Shown: positions 37,037 to 48,667, counted from the stretch's first letter. The stretch is DNA of 64,000 bases from Membranipora membranacea (GCA_914767715.1 OU612071.1:4032001-4096000), one strand, 5' to 3'. Notes: a model not told the origin generated them from the letters alone. Program-made: numbers and translations.

Positions 37037-37439
37037 CTATCCCCTCATTTCTTTTTCAGACTTCAGCAGATGGCCAAAGTCTACACGACCTTCAATCTGC
37101 ACAACAGCTAAAACCACAATAAACATTAACCAGTAAACAAAACAATGATGAACATTACAGCTCTTAATAGCATATTAGAGTTACCAATTTTGAGACAATA
37201 AGTTAGGTTATTGTTACAAGCATTTATATTTGATTTTATTGACAATTTTCACGGCTGAAAAAAGACATTTGATTTGTTCTCTTACTCTATCAAGTTAAAT
37301 ACAGTACAATAATGCCTTATTGCCTGAAAACATGCAGTATCTGCAATGTTTGCATGGTGCATATGGTATTCATAAAAACTAGCCTGTCAAACTTACCAAG
37401 ACCAGCCATAACCAGAGATACCAGTGCAATTATCTTCAT
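37037..37439 (-). CDS. Small secreted peptide precursor 3 (37 aa, two coding exons)
   Basis: On the minus strand, exon 37439-37397 (43 nt, the same length as in the two + strand paralogues) starts MKIIALVSLVMAGL and ends in phase 1 at GTAAGT. Exon 37107-37037 follows a GTGGTTTTAG acceptor and encodes AVVQIEG, then RVDFGHLLKSEKEMRG and a stop. The phase-1 intron, the Ala created at the junction and the QxE before the predicted cleavage site match peptide genes 1 and 2, so common descent is likely despite a different, charged product. A CCCAG acceptor just before the ATG points to an upstream non-coding exon. Function unknown. Confidence 0.75.
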
Positions 37440-37624
37440 CTTGTTTTTTCTGGGTGAGAAAAAAAGTGTGTAAATTTCTTAAGTGCTAATGATTACTTTC
37501 TCCAAAAACAACAAAGATACAATGGTGTTCTATTTAACCTCACAGGCAATAAAAAATATCTATCTTGCATTCAAAGAGACAACAATATGTATAGCTCAAA
37601 TCTTAAATCTGATAATACACTTAC

Positions 37625-37681
37625 TGTGGTGGTTCAACAGCTTGATATAACTGATGCAGTGGTCATAATGTGAGCTTTATA
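37625..37681 (-). promoter_or_regulatory. TATA box and non-coding first exon of peptide gene 3
   Basis: On the minus strand TATAAAG lies at 37681-37675. A GTAAGT donor begins at 37624, so transcription from about 37650 would give a first exon of about 25 nt ending at 37625 and spliced to the CCCAG acceptor before the ATG. The start site itself is inferred. Confidence 0.5.
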
Positions 37682-38143
37682 CTTATGCTCTTGTCACTTC
37701 CATATATACTGGGAGTAATAGAAATCCTCGTGGAAATGGAAGTTCATTTGATTCATTTCATTGTAGCGGAGATAACCATCAATTATTATTCGGGCTGAAA
37801 TGTTGTCTTCCCGTCAGCCAGATTTTTGAGACACTGTGAATAATGGTAGTAGAAGGATTATTTGATGTCATTGTTAGTCATTGTTCTAAACGGAATCAAG
37901 ATAATAGAATGTTGCATTTATGATATCCAGCTATTTCATGGATTGGTGGTTTTAGGACATCCTTGAACAACAAAATTAGATTTTGAACTTCCTTGAACAT
38001 TATCATTGGTTATTGACCAATGATAGTTGTTTGTTGGACACTTAATAATCTAAAACAGATCAGGACATCCTTGAATGACAATATTTGTTTTTGTGTGTGA
38101 CATTTATAGTTTATTGTTCTAATTAGTTTAAAATGTGCATTTA

Positions 38144-38241
38144 GAACCTCAAGCTATATACTATTTGAGAACCTCAAGCTATATAGTATTTGAAAACCTC
38201 AAGCTACATACTGTTTGAGAACCTCAAGCTATATACTGTTT
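38144..38241. repeat. Tandem repeat, four copies of about 25 bp
   Basis: Copies of AACCTCAAGCTATATACT followed by GTTTGAG lie head to tail, differing at one or two positions. Confidence 0.85.
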
Positions 38242-38295
38242 CCCATGATAATAAGTGGGAATGGTTTTTAGGACATTCTTTTCAGCAATGGAGTT

Positions 38296-38421
38296 TTTCA
38301 ACATTCAGCCTGGGTCAGTTCTTCGGTGATTTGATATAAACTCCATGGAAATTTGAGATTATAACTTGGTTTCAATCAGTAAAAGGACTTCCCGGACCAG
38401 GTTTGAAATTGAGAACTCGCA
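38296..38421. repeat. Dispersed repeat, copy 2
   Basis: Matches 33208-33330 in the same orientation (TGATTTGATATAAACTCCATGG, GTAAAAGGACTTCCCGGACC, TTGAAATTGAGAACTCGCAT). Confidence 0.75.
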
Positions 38422-39858
38422 TCTAATAACCAGCAGTAACACCACCAAAGGGCAGGTGACACACCAACCAGTAAAATTTAATGTTTAGGTGTATGTGCTA
38501 TATAGTATACTGTTATCTAGAATTTGGAGACAAAAAACCTCTTCCCTTTGTTCCTCTTATGTGATTGCCTCAAAATTAGGAGAGTGAATAGCTATGCGAT
38601 TCAAATAATGAACTTTTGATGTAAATTTGAGGACTTTCCATTTTACCCGATGTTGCCAGCTCTGTATTCATACAATAAAATCAATCAATTGATGACTATC
38701 TCCATTGTATGGAGTTTCAGGATGTCCCATGTTAACATTTTCAGGATAAGAAGATTATATAAACATCAACAACTAATCACTGTTGCTCGGTTTTCAGGAT
38801 GTCCTCAAAATGTCCTGTAGTTATATGCAAGTCTGGTCCGGCTTCGATGTCATATTATTTATTGCATAAAAGTTAAATATCAGTACAGCTTTTAACTTAG
38901 TCTACGTGTCATACAACTGAGATTGATTCTGAAATGACTCAAACGACCTGGCAAAGCAAGTTGAAACTAGTTGAAAAGGACCTCGATGTTGACAATAAAT
39001 TATATAGAAATCAAATCAAGAACCACAAAGAAAAGGTTACTGACACTTTGATGTTTATTTGCTGTGTATTTGGAATCAGTATTAATTATTAAGAAGCTGA
39101 TGGAGAAGGCTATGCTTATCATTTAAAAGTGAGATTTTGGTGCTTGTCGGGAACAAGTTATTTAGAACTCAAACTCGACAACTTTTGGAAGCGGTCACTG
39201 GGCATCATATAAGATGATTTGATTCTTCAAACACCTTTAAATGACTTTCTCTCATCGGAAATGCCATCAGCTTGCCTGGAATTTTGATATTTGTATGACG
39301 CTTATTAATTTATTTCATACTCAGGAATATTTCTCAGCTTGTGCGCTGTGTTTGGACGGTAGAAGATATACTGCCAATTTTAATGACATACATTTGTTTT
39401 TTTTTATCTCATATCTTTTTTTTATTTGTAATCAAATATCATCCTTCAGAACATCTCTTCCCAGCTGTTTTGCCTGTGTCCCAAGATAATTAGAGAAGCG
39501 ACATTTAGATGTGCAAATCCTGGACGACTTAAACACTTTTCCAGCTGTAACCAATATTAACTCCATCCCTGGAAAGATGAACCTGACTAGTAATATCATT
39601 TGCTCCCAGAACCAAAGGATTCTGGAAGATAAACATCAAGATGACAATACAGTCACAATATTGAAATAGGAAAAATCTAAAATGATATCAATGTTGCTTT
39701 GTTGGTATTGCCATAATAGACATCATTTTCACGAAACATGGAAGCTAACAGTGATAAAACGGACGCAATCATGAATAGAACATTAATGAATGATGGAAGT
39801 GATAACACAGGAAATCATAATAACTTCCACTCAAAGAATAGCCGTGTAAGATAATTAG

Positions 39859-39944
39859 TATATAATGTGGCCTCAACAAAGATTGGCCATCATTGTTCCC
39901 ATTCACAACCTGTCAAGAAGCTTCAAGAAAATTTATCTGTAAGT
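39859..39944 (+). promoter_or_regulatory. TATA box and non-coding first exon of peptide gene 2
   Basis: TATATAA at 39859-39865 is followed about 75 nt later by a GTAAGT donor at 39939-39944. A transcript starting near 39890 would have a first exon of about 50 nt spliced to the CTCTTAG acceptor ending at 40168, six nucleotides before the ATG. The start site is inferred. Confidence 0.5.
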
Positions 39945-40074
39945 ATAAAATTGTTACTCTTTACTCTTTTGAGATTGGTAGCGGGCACGCTAACCCTTCA
40001 CCTCAATCGATGTAGTTCAGCTCAGATGTAAAGTTATCTTATAGCTAGTGTTGTAGTTTGAGATATCTTCTCCT

Positions 40075-40812
40075 TCATTCACTCATGTATCACATATGTT
40101 CACATATCAGATCTAAACATGTTTAAGTATTTTTGTCTGCTCAAACCATATGCTCTCTGTACTCTTAGGCAAGTATGAAGGTATTCGGATTTGTTACCCT
40201 GATCATTGCTGCTGTTGGTAAGTCTTTTTCAATGGCTTTCATTTCAAAATTCATATTGTGCCATGTGATTACCTTTGACCCGATCATTTCGGTTTTCTCC
40301 ATGTCAACCAGGGACCATTCAAGATCAATTTTGACTTGCATTTTTATTTTCAGCTGTAATTCAGACTGAGGCTGGTATCTTTGACTCCATCAAGAAAGTT
40401 GTAAAGAGTCCAGTTGGAAAAGTTGTCACCGGAATTCTATTGAAATAGAATATAAATTTAATATGTATTTTGCTATCGACTATATTATGTGAAATCTCTG
40501 TCAAAGAGAGAATTCTCATTTAAAAAAATTAATATATCATGGTAAATATACCCTAGAAAACAGAAAACATTTGTTGTTGATTGTGTTGAGAAAATTGATA
40601 TCCACAATGGAAATGTCGGTAGTTATAAGTTAACTGTTGAAATGTCATTAAGGTATATTAAGTGGGTACAATGAAAAAACTAACCATCTCTTTTGCTCAT
40701 TTGAAAGCCATTTTCAACGCGACACTGAGCTTTGACATACCGTCACATACACATTGCGGAATATGAACTGAATGGCAATTTCGATCTTACCATGACGCAG
40801 AATGCATAACAC
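40075..40812 (+). repeat. Segmental duplication carrying peptide gene 2
   Basis: This is the partner of 33346-34070, about 6.7 kb away in the same orientation, and includes the whole two-coding-exon peptide gene. Confidence 0.8.
40175..40448 (+). CDS. Small secreted cationic peptide precursor 2 (45 aa, two coding exons)
   Basis: Exon 40175-40217 joins 40354-40448 through a 136-nt phase-1 intron (GTAAGT to TTTTCAG). The signal peptide begins MKVFGFVTLIIAAVA and ends QTEA; the predicted 24-residue product starts GIFDSIKKVVK and ends VVTGILLK. It differs from peptide gene 1 at four of 21 signal residues and four of 24 mature residues, and has five Lys and one Asp. Reading frame, exon lengths and mature termini are all preserved between the copies, which supports selection on the peptide. 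An amphipathic-helix antimicrobial role is inference. The acceptor at 40168 implies an upstream non-coding exon. Confidence 0.86.
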
Positions 40813-41080
40813 TGCGTTTCATACCAATGAATTGTTGGACAATTCTGTACAATTCTAGAATTGTCCGAAACTGACCCATATATCATAAACCAGCAACCAT
40901 TATTGTGTAATTAACCCTGCCTGCTAAATAAATTACATTCATCATTGCTATTGTATAGTTATAGTATAAGCCGTTACAGTTCTAGTCAATATTATATAAT
41001 TGGATTGACATTGTATTCAATGAGTTTGTATTTAGATGACCAGGCAAGATCTGTTGTAATGAATTGATATTGCTGTGCAA

Positions 41081-41136
41081 GGTAGCATCAAAGTCTTTAA
41101 CGCGGGTGGCCCTGGTTCAAATCCCCGTCCGGGCAA
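41081..41136 (+). repeat. tRNA-like fragment with B-box
   Basis: AAGGTAGCATCAAAG, then GCGGGTGGCCCTGGTTCAAA and TCCCCGTCCGGGC, gives a B-box (GGTTCAAATCC) and T-arm. No matching acceptor stem or good A-box is present, so a decayed tRNA-derived SINE is more likely than a tRNA gene. Confidence 0.45.
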
Positions 41137-41723
41137 ATCTTTTCTTTTTGTCATGATGGAATTCGAAAGCGTTCCATTCAAATTGTCCGCTCAAAATTTT
41201 TGTAAGCACAGAAAACTCTTAGTAATGAGTATGATGACCCGACAAAATACTTATGTTCAACTCTTCTGTGTTGTACCATATCCTACGTTATATTTTTCGT
41301 CTATCTTTTAACATTGGCAGCAACTGCATAAATATAGAATGCATCAGCTAAACTATGCTAGCAGAATTATCAGAAAACTTTGCTACTAATAAAAATATGC
41401 AACATTGCTCACGAGTTGAGCGAGGAATTACTTTGTATCAACTGTCCTACGTGCCTAAGTGGAGAGAAATGATATGTGAATGAGGCCATATTATCCACAG
41501 AAACACTGACTACTGAAAATATGCTGGCTGATGCTAAAAAAGCTCGTAGTATGAGTACTGATTATTGGCATAGTCTAAACTACGCTCCTTGTGATTATTG
41601 AGAGTGTATGGCTCTCAGCTATTTCTATTTGTTAGCCAAAGATGCCCGTAGCATGGAGTTAGCTGTGAATGTTATGGTATGTGGGCTGAAAGAGGCAAAG
41701 GTAAATCAAATATTGTAAGGCTA

Positions 41724-42047
41724 CACACGCAAAGAACTTTTAGAATCAGAATGACTCTAGCCCCTAATCAAAAGGCATATTAGCATCAAATAAAAGTTAT
41801 ATCGATTCCAAGATAGTTCCCCCATTTCACCCTTAGAATTAATCAAATAAGAATCATACTTTAGAGTTAATTTAACTCTTTAATCACCTTCAGCCAGTTT
41901 CAAAAGACAGTTGATTATTTCAGAATATCAAATCACAGCTGATGGTTCTCCAATTGGCAGGTCATTTTAGCGTCAAAATAATTAACTGCAAGGGTGAAGT
42001 AGGGGAACTATCTCAGAATCAAAACAACGCTATTTTTTTTCTGTGTG
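41724..42047. mobile_element. MITE family 1, copy 2
   Basis: 324 bp, inverted relative to the copy at 831-1148, flanked by TA at 41722-41723 and 42048-42049. Shared landmarks are CTAGCCCCTAATCAAAAGGC, TTCACCCTTAGAATTAATC and CAATTGGCAGGTCATT. Confidence 0.87.
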
Positions 42048-42569
42048 TAGTAATTATTCATTACCTGCCTACAAATTGATGTTATACTATATCATTCTCG
42101 TGCATCTCAGTTATATAGTGTACAGGAAGCAATAATGGCGTTTTTCCCTCTCATTCTTGGATGGTAGTCCCCTAGTAGGTGTTGGCACTAGTACAGATAG
42201 TATTAAAATGTTAGACTAAGACTAGTGGCAACACCGTTTAAAGTAATAAATTTCAATCTGTCAGCTTGAGTGCCACAAGCAGGGAGGTTAGCCAATAACA
42301 GGCATAATTACATAATTACCTTGATAGCATTGTTGTCAAAATTTCTAATTGTCCAATTAAGTATAATTAACACTGTCTGTTAATCCTTCACACACATCCC
42401 ATTGCACTTGTAACAAGTCATCTTGACACACTTGTGGAATCAGAGACAGGAGTCATTGTAAGCTGACCTAACTTCCTGTCTTTTGTTGCTGATAATGAAT
42501 GCGGTGAATTTTTAAATTCGCGAATATATATTTTTATAATGATGGTTGTTTGGGTGTAAGTGTAATCAC

Positions 42570-43049
42570 GATCATTCTTTGACAGAAGAGTGGCGTCAAC
42601 ATCCTAGCCAAGCATAATTGGATGTATTGTTGGTATCCAAGTTATTTACCCATGAAGTCTTAATCAAGATAAGTCAGTCAGAATGTTAATTTTGTTTACA
42701 CTGGCAATCATAGGCAACCTTCTCAGAACTTATAAGGTACCAGTAGATTTAAAAATGGACAACCCTGTTGGTTAACACACAGATTATCCTATAATGCTGG
42801 CTCAACTCTTGAAGTTGACCAAGAGGCGCGGAAAATCATTGAAACATTGTTGCAAATACTGGAGAATTAAGGTTTTTTTGCGAGGCAATCTTGTTCTCGG
42901 CATAATAACTCTGTACAATGATGAGCTTTGAAGCAGAGTTTGGTGAAAGAATTTGATAAAAATATAGAAATGGAATATTGACAAATATCTAGTAGTTTGC
43001 AAAAAAGGTCACATTTTCCCGCCCCTCACTCTTCTGTCAAAGAATGATC
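42570..43049. mobile_element. Element with 23-bp perfect terminal inverted repeats
   Basis: GATCATTCTTTGACAGAAG followed by AGTG at 42570-42592 is exactly inverted at 43027-43049. The 480-bp interior has no coding similarity. Target duplication was not resolved. Confidence 0.7.
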
Positions 43050-43246
43050 AGCTCCTTGCAAATATTGTTGATATCTGATCTTTTTTTGCATTATGGCACT
43101 ATAAAATTAAAAAAAATATTATATCAAGTTCTCTATCGAACCACTGAAAATAACCAAATTGTTTCATAAATAATAACTTTCTCAAGATTATTCAGAAAGT
43201 GTTATTACCACCAGTGTTTTGATATCAAAGTATACTGTGATTTTAG

Positions 43247-43317
43247 CTATTGTGCATATTGCAGGTGGTGCAGACTGTGGCCATCTTCTAAAGGTTGAAA
43301 GAAACCTTAATGGATAG
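43247..43317 (+). pseudogene. Orphan second exon of a peptide-3-like gene
   Basis: After a GTGATTTTAG acceptor, a 71-nt exon (the same length as exon 2 of the minus-strand peptide gene) encodes AIVHIAGGADCGHLLKVERN, then LNG and a stop. It shares the junction Ala, the GHLLK core and the terminal Gly. No 43-nt signal-peptide exon was found in the preceding 1 kb; a MITE-like element (42570-43049) lies where it might be expected. It is either a pseudogene or has a distant first exon. The mature part has gained one Cys. Confidence 0.6.
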
Positions 43318-43364
43318 AGAACACCACACAAGGTAGGCCTAGAATCTAGTCAGATAAATTCAAA

Positions 43365-43735
43365 CTCGGTTAGCGCGCTTGCTAATCACTGCCAGGCGAG
43401 TAGTGCTGCAGGAGTTGTGGGTTCGAGACCCACTGGGGGGGGGGGGGGGCTTTCATTGTTGATTGTTCCAGCCCCTAGCAACCTCGGGTGTATACCTCTC
43501 CTGTGTACATGTCTACTGACAGACTCATGGAAAGACATGCTGACAAGCTGGAAAGACAGCTAAACCTATTACAAGGAGTCCCAGCAATGGGCCATGTAAG
43601 GCCAATGACCCTAACACATACGCTGTGTTTCATAGGGTGGCAATGGTGGATTGGAATGTGCTGTTGGATGAGAGAACACAACTCCGAGTAGTGAATAGCG
43701 GGCTTTCTAATTAGCGCCATCGACCCAATCTTTTT
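43365..43735 (+). mobile_element. tRNA-derived SINE, family B, copy 1
   Basis: CGGTTAGCGCGCTTGCTAAT followed by GTGGGTTCGAGACCCAC supplies tRNA-like A-box and B-box regions, then a non-tRNA body (CCTCGGGTGTATACCTCTCC). A second partial head lies directly downstream at 43739. The poly-G tract at about 43435-43449 lies inside it. Confidence 0.7.
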
Positions 43736-43738
43736 TTG

Positions 43739-43872
43739 GGGATGGTGAGATGGCGCAATCGGTTAGCGCGCTTGCTATTCACTCCCAGGCGATTAGTGCC
43801 ACTGGGGGAGCTTTCATTTTTGATTGCTCCAGCGCCCCCCGCACCCTCGGGCGTATACCTCTCCAACATACA
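43739..43872 (+). mobile_element. tRNA-derived SINE, family B, copy 2 (truncated)
   Basis: GGGGATGGTGAGATGGCGCA followed by ATCGGTTAGCGCGC is a clear tRNA-like 5' head; the body repeats GCACCCTCGGGCGTATACCT. It lacks the B-box half present in copy 1, so it has an internal deletion. Confidence 0.7.
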
Positions 43873-43984
43873 GACTTGTAAGAACATAAAAGTGATAAAT
43901 TAGTCATTCATAATTTTATTTATCATACTTGAGCCAGTCACTATATGAGCACCTCAGGCTTTGGGAACCAAGCAGGCAACCTGG

Positions 43985-44330
43985 CTGTGACTGATATATG
44001 TGAAAAATCTAGAACCCCAATCAAAAAATGCAAAATTTGCAGATAAGATCACAATATATAATATCATAAACAAATGTGGCATAGATATTGGTAGTCAACA
44101 ACTGCAACAAGACCTCGACAACTGGTTTGACTTGGCGAATACCAACAATATGAAGCTGAAAACCAGTAAAGCGCATCTAATGAGATTCTCCCACGAGAAC
44201 TAACATACACAGATAAACATGAGATAAATAGGATTGAAACCATGGCGACAGAAATCAGCAAACTGCTTGGTATTGACATCGATAAACACCTAAGTTTTGG
44301 CAGCCATGCAGACGAAAACTGATTTCAAAT
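43985..44330 (+). mobile_element. Reverse transcriptase C-terminal fragment
   Basis: The + strand encodes LQQDLDNWFDLANTNNMKLK, then TSKAHLMRFS and, after a frame change, EISKLLGIDIDKHLSFGSH. This is the thumb region of a non-LTR reverse transcriptase. It is distinct from the fragment that begins about 100 bp later. Confidence 0.65.
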
Positions 44331-44429
44331 TATATGTAATGAGAAGGCCAAAGTGTATGGACGCAAATGAGATATGTTTAATGACTTTCTATAATATCCG
44401 TATACTTTCGGTCATAACCAACATCGAAA

Positions 44430-45575
44430 GTTGTAGAAGAACTCCTTTCAATGCAAATCAGAGAGTATCTGGAATGCAAAAATTTACTCGCAAATTACCA
44501 ATTTGGTTTGAGATCAAAGTGCAGTACAACTGACGCAATTTATATTATAATGGAACAACTTTACAACAATTTTAATGATAGAGGCATCACCCAGGGTGTG
44601 TTTTTCGATTCTTCAAAAGCTTTTGATGCAATAAATCATGGCATTCTTATCAGTAATATGAAATTTTTCGGATTTTTCTCTCTCTCTCTTGTCGACTCTT
44701 AGAAAATTATCTTTTAAACAGTAAACAGTTTGTCTTGGTAAATGATGTTGAGTGAGGTTTATTGCCAGTCAAGATTGGTGTTCCCCAGGGTTCGGTTCTC
44801 GAGCCACTTTTATTTTTTCTGTATATTAATGTCCTTTTAAATGCAGCACCTAATCTAAATTAATACTTTTTGCTGATCATACAAATAATTTTAGTACTGA
44901 ACCTCAAGATATGAAATGAAATTTACCTTTGATTAATGAATGGTGTATAACCAACCGTCTTGTTATTAACTATGAGAAAACCTTTCAAGTCCTTTTTAAA
45001 GCCCAAAACAAAAGTTTTAACCCTGAAGATTTCAAGCTCGAATTCGGGAGCTCTATTTCAGAAAAAGGAACCACCAAATTTGTAGAACTTGAGTTAGACT
45101 CCAACATAACTTTCCATGAGCATTTTAAAAGCCTAAAAGAGAAATTAAATTTAACTCTGATGATGATGTGAGCACTCCTTCCAACCATTGGCCATTAGTC
45201 AATGGTTGACATATATTACATTATATTTTTATCCCCATTTGATATACGGATTAGAGTTCTGGGGCCACGCAAGTGATAGCCGACTACAACCAATGCAGAC
45301 TCTACAAAAAAATGCTCTGCGAATCATTAAAGGAATTTCACCAGGGGGTCACATTTCGTCATTTTGAAAAACTTAAAATCATGCCATTGAAAATGCTTTT
45401 TGAATACAGAACTATAAAACTTTTATTAAAATCATATTCAATTCAAGATACTTTAAATATGAAAACAAACCATGAGTACATCACTAGATCCAACAAACTT
45501 AAAATTATTAAGATCAACAACAAGCGAGAAGAGAGGAACTTGTAGATCAATGACATATCCTTGTTCAACGAGTAC
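44430..45575 (+). mobile_element. Non-LTR retrotransposon (CR1/Jockey-like) RT fragment
   Basis: Across several frames the order is LLANYQFGLRSKCSTTDAIY, VFFDSSKAFDAINHGIL, IGVPQGSVLEPLLF, LFADHTNNF (active-site box with DH for DD), WCITNRLVINYEKT, FVELELDSNITFHEHFKSLK, EFWGHASDS and MPLKMLFEYRTIKLL. This is a full palm-to-C-terminus RT series with stops and frame shifts. The degraded YxDD-equivalent and stops make it inactive. It lies about 0.8 kb upstream of the second large gene. Confidence 0.85.
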
Positions 45576-46406
45576 CTTCTGGGAGTTTGGACGGGGCCAG
45601 GGTGCGATGTCACAGTTGGGCTGGCGGGGCGTCTCTGGTTGTGCGGTGGATAGCGGGTAGGGCATGTTTTGTCTGGGCTTTTCATGATGTTTGTGTGGTG
45701 TTCTTTGTAATTAGTTGGAGGGTTGGCCGCCACTCTAGTCACAGACTATCTGGCTTACCCATGCTTTTATTTACATTCTTTGAACAATAAAAAAACCTAT
45801 GTAGCACCAGCATGGGCCTTACTTATCATGAATGGCAAAATGGAGGCACTTGAAACGGATCCAAAGGCATTCCCTCAAGATTATCCCTCAGACCAAATGC
45901 TGAGAGGAGAGGAGAGTTTAGTGGGACAGAGCGCTGTCTATCACCAGAAGATTTTTAGGGAGGGAAAACATCCTCTAAGCAGTATAATCAAACGTATCAG
46001 CTCCTCGCGAGCACTCAGCAACAATTGACAGAGCTGTGTACCTAATTGCCACACCCCAAAGTACGCAGATAGCTCTTTTTATCAAATATGCTTTCTAGTT
46101 GTCGTGTCACATTACATTTTAGAATTTTTTCCTTAAATTCAGTCATTCATTTTAAAAACAAGTAAATTATAAACCTTATTGTTTCTGGGAGAATTTCAAT
46201 GAATCTTATCTCCAGTCCGGTATATGCGATCATTTTATGAAGCCAAGTTTACAATGTTGATGAACAAGATGACATAACTACAAGTTACCATTCAGACAAT
46301 GGAAATACCTGGCATTATTTGCAGATATATTTAAGTGAAGGCCAAAGTTGTGTGACCTAGTAAGAGAATGACTCAGTTTTAGTTCCACAATCTTCTACCC
46401 TCAAGT
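45576..46406. other. Upstream region of the EGF-module gene
   Basis: No separate gene was recognised; overlapping short frames on both strands (45443-46028) have no family resemblance. TATATTTAAG near 46326 is a possible TATA element for the gene starting at 46407. Confidence 0.35.
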
Positions 46407-48596
46407 ATGACGGGCTATTCTCATCTCGCTACGCTCATCCTGCTGGCAGCTTTCGTCAAGGGCTTTTGGTGAGTGAACATTCTACCAAGGCTTAATCTAA
46501 ACAATATAACTACGTTCTCTTCCTCAGCGACTCAAAGATAGATAGAAGTGTTTTTTGATTGCGAGGAAATTAAGTATGCAGCATTGAACATGAATGACGA
46601 AAACTGAGCTTAAAAATACTTGCTGATATCAAATTTATGGTGTATCTCAAATGTGAAGATTTCTTTCAGTACTTTACAAACCTTTCGAAATAATGAAAAG
46701 TCTGATGATTTTGAGCTTGAGAACTGAGGCTTCACTTCAAGGATATAAGTAACAATATGAGTAATTGAACTAGTCTCCAAAATCATTGTCCAGGAACTTT
46801 TGAACATTTGAAAACAAACTAAATTTAACTGTCCTGATATTATGGACACTCTGACTAGCCACTTATTCAGATTCTATCTGTTTAGGTGTCGAACTTGGCC
46901 GAATCTAGAGTATTATGACATGAATAGTTTCGGCTGGGAAATGTCTCTTATTACAGGAGTTAACAGTCTTGATTTTGTGGATAACTTCATGATAGTGAGT
47001 AATGGTCGTTCATCTATGCTCTGCTAATTGGCAGATGTTTATGTATGAATAGACATAAATGGATCCATTACTCTTAGAGGATCATAGTGATTTGTTGCCT
47101 CCCCCTAACCACTATGATCCACTATGATCTTTGCTAAAATAATTGAAAAAAAAACTAATTGCTATTTTCCACAATTTTCAATTTTTGATTAGACTTTTTG
47201 CCTATTAACTCACACTATTTGATTTACTGGGGTAATATATCTGCTTTTCTAATTGGACTGACCCTTTAACTTTAAGATGTTGACTGATGACTGATAATAA
47301 CGCACTGCCTAAATTGCTAATCATTTCTCTAAGCCGATGCGGCATGACCCAAAGCAAATCATGGTCGGAAATGCAAATGGATATTCCCCAAGCTCCGGTG
47401 AGGGATGCATACAAATATACTACCTACGAAATAGAACTAAATCAGTGAGAAGTGAGTATATAATTTCGTCAAATCATGCTTTCTCTGTTTCTTGACAGAG
47501 ATCCCCTGCATGTTGTCCTCCCTCAATGACCCTGAATGAATTGTGATACAATTGTTGCAACTCTTAACGCAAAATGCATTAGGTCTGCGTGCTGCCAGTT
47601 GATTTGTGACATTGCTTTTCTGTTTGCCCGTCTCCATGGATCTTATTATTTATCTGCTTAACTGGCTAGCCATCGGGATTGAAGCGGATACTGTTGTGAT
47701 TGTGAATGAGAATGAGAATGAGAATGAGAATGCTGTGAAACATTGTCTATTTTAGAGATTGCCGGTAAATGTTCCCGTCATATTGAACCTTGCTGCTTCA
47801 GATACAAAGATGGCTATGGGTTAGGAGCGGAAATAAAGTGGCCTGATCATGGATATATGACTAAAAATAGACAGTGGGTTCTGTTTGTGGACGATGAGAG
47901 ATGCGCACGAAAGTTGAGCACGACAACATTTCATGTTGCAACTGTCATAGGTATTGCAAATAGTTAAACCGTATTTTGATATGCCAAATTTATGAGTAGG
48001 GAATATGGCTTTGCTAACTAGCCAGCCAGTGATGTAGTTTGTATATGTTTTGTTCTTCAATTTCCCATTTGTATGAGCTCATAAGGGTATTGATGCGGCA
48101 TCAAGCCTTTATATCAGGCTTTTTGCTTTGCTGCTATTACAATACAATATTTCACCTAATAATTCTATATTATAAGGTCACTGTCACTATGGGTTTAATC
48201 ATGGGTCACATGGTACGAATCGCAAGACGCTAGGGATGGTATATCTTGATGAAAAAAACCTCTGGGTTTTCTTCATGTTATCGGTAAGTGTCCACTACGC
48301 TACAAAATGGTTCATCTGTACATATATTTATATCATTGGCTGTCATTCGTAACCGAAGATGACTTCTTGTGAACCATGTCCCTCCATTGGCATTTGTTTC
48401 TGCTGAGGGATCGCCAGCTGCCAACAGGAATCTCTTTATCTTTGAGATTTTTCTTCACCATGTCCTTGAACATCAGCCTCGGTCTGCCAATACCACGTAC
48501 ACCTTGTTCAAGCTGAGAGTACAGGATTTGTTTTGGTAGTCTGGAGTCATCTGTCCTGTGTATATGACCAGCCAATCTCAAGTTTCTCTGAATTAA

Positions 48597-48661
<65 letters not shown>

Positions 48662-48667
48662 TGTATA

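Larger units (their letters stand above)
37700..39857. other. Intergenic region upstream of peptide gene 2
   Basis: No gene was recognised. It includes a four-copy 25-bp tandem repeat (38144-38241) and copy 2 of the dispersed repeat (38296-38421). The open frame at 39241-39489 has no recognisable similarity. Confidence 0.4.

Noticed and set aside
41075-41311. Open frame across the tRNA-like fragment
   Set aside because: It contains a B-box and T-arm rather than coding signal.
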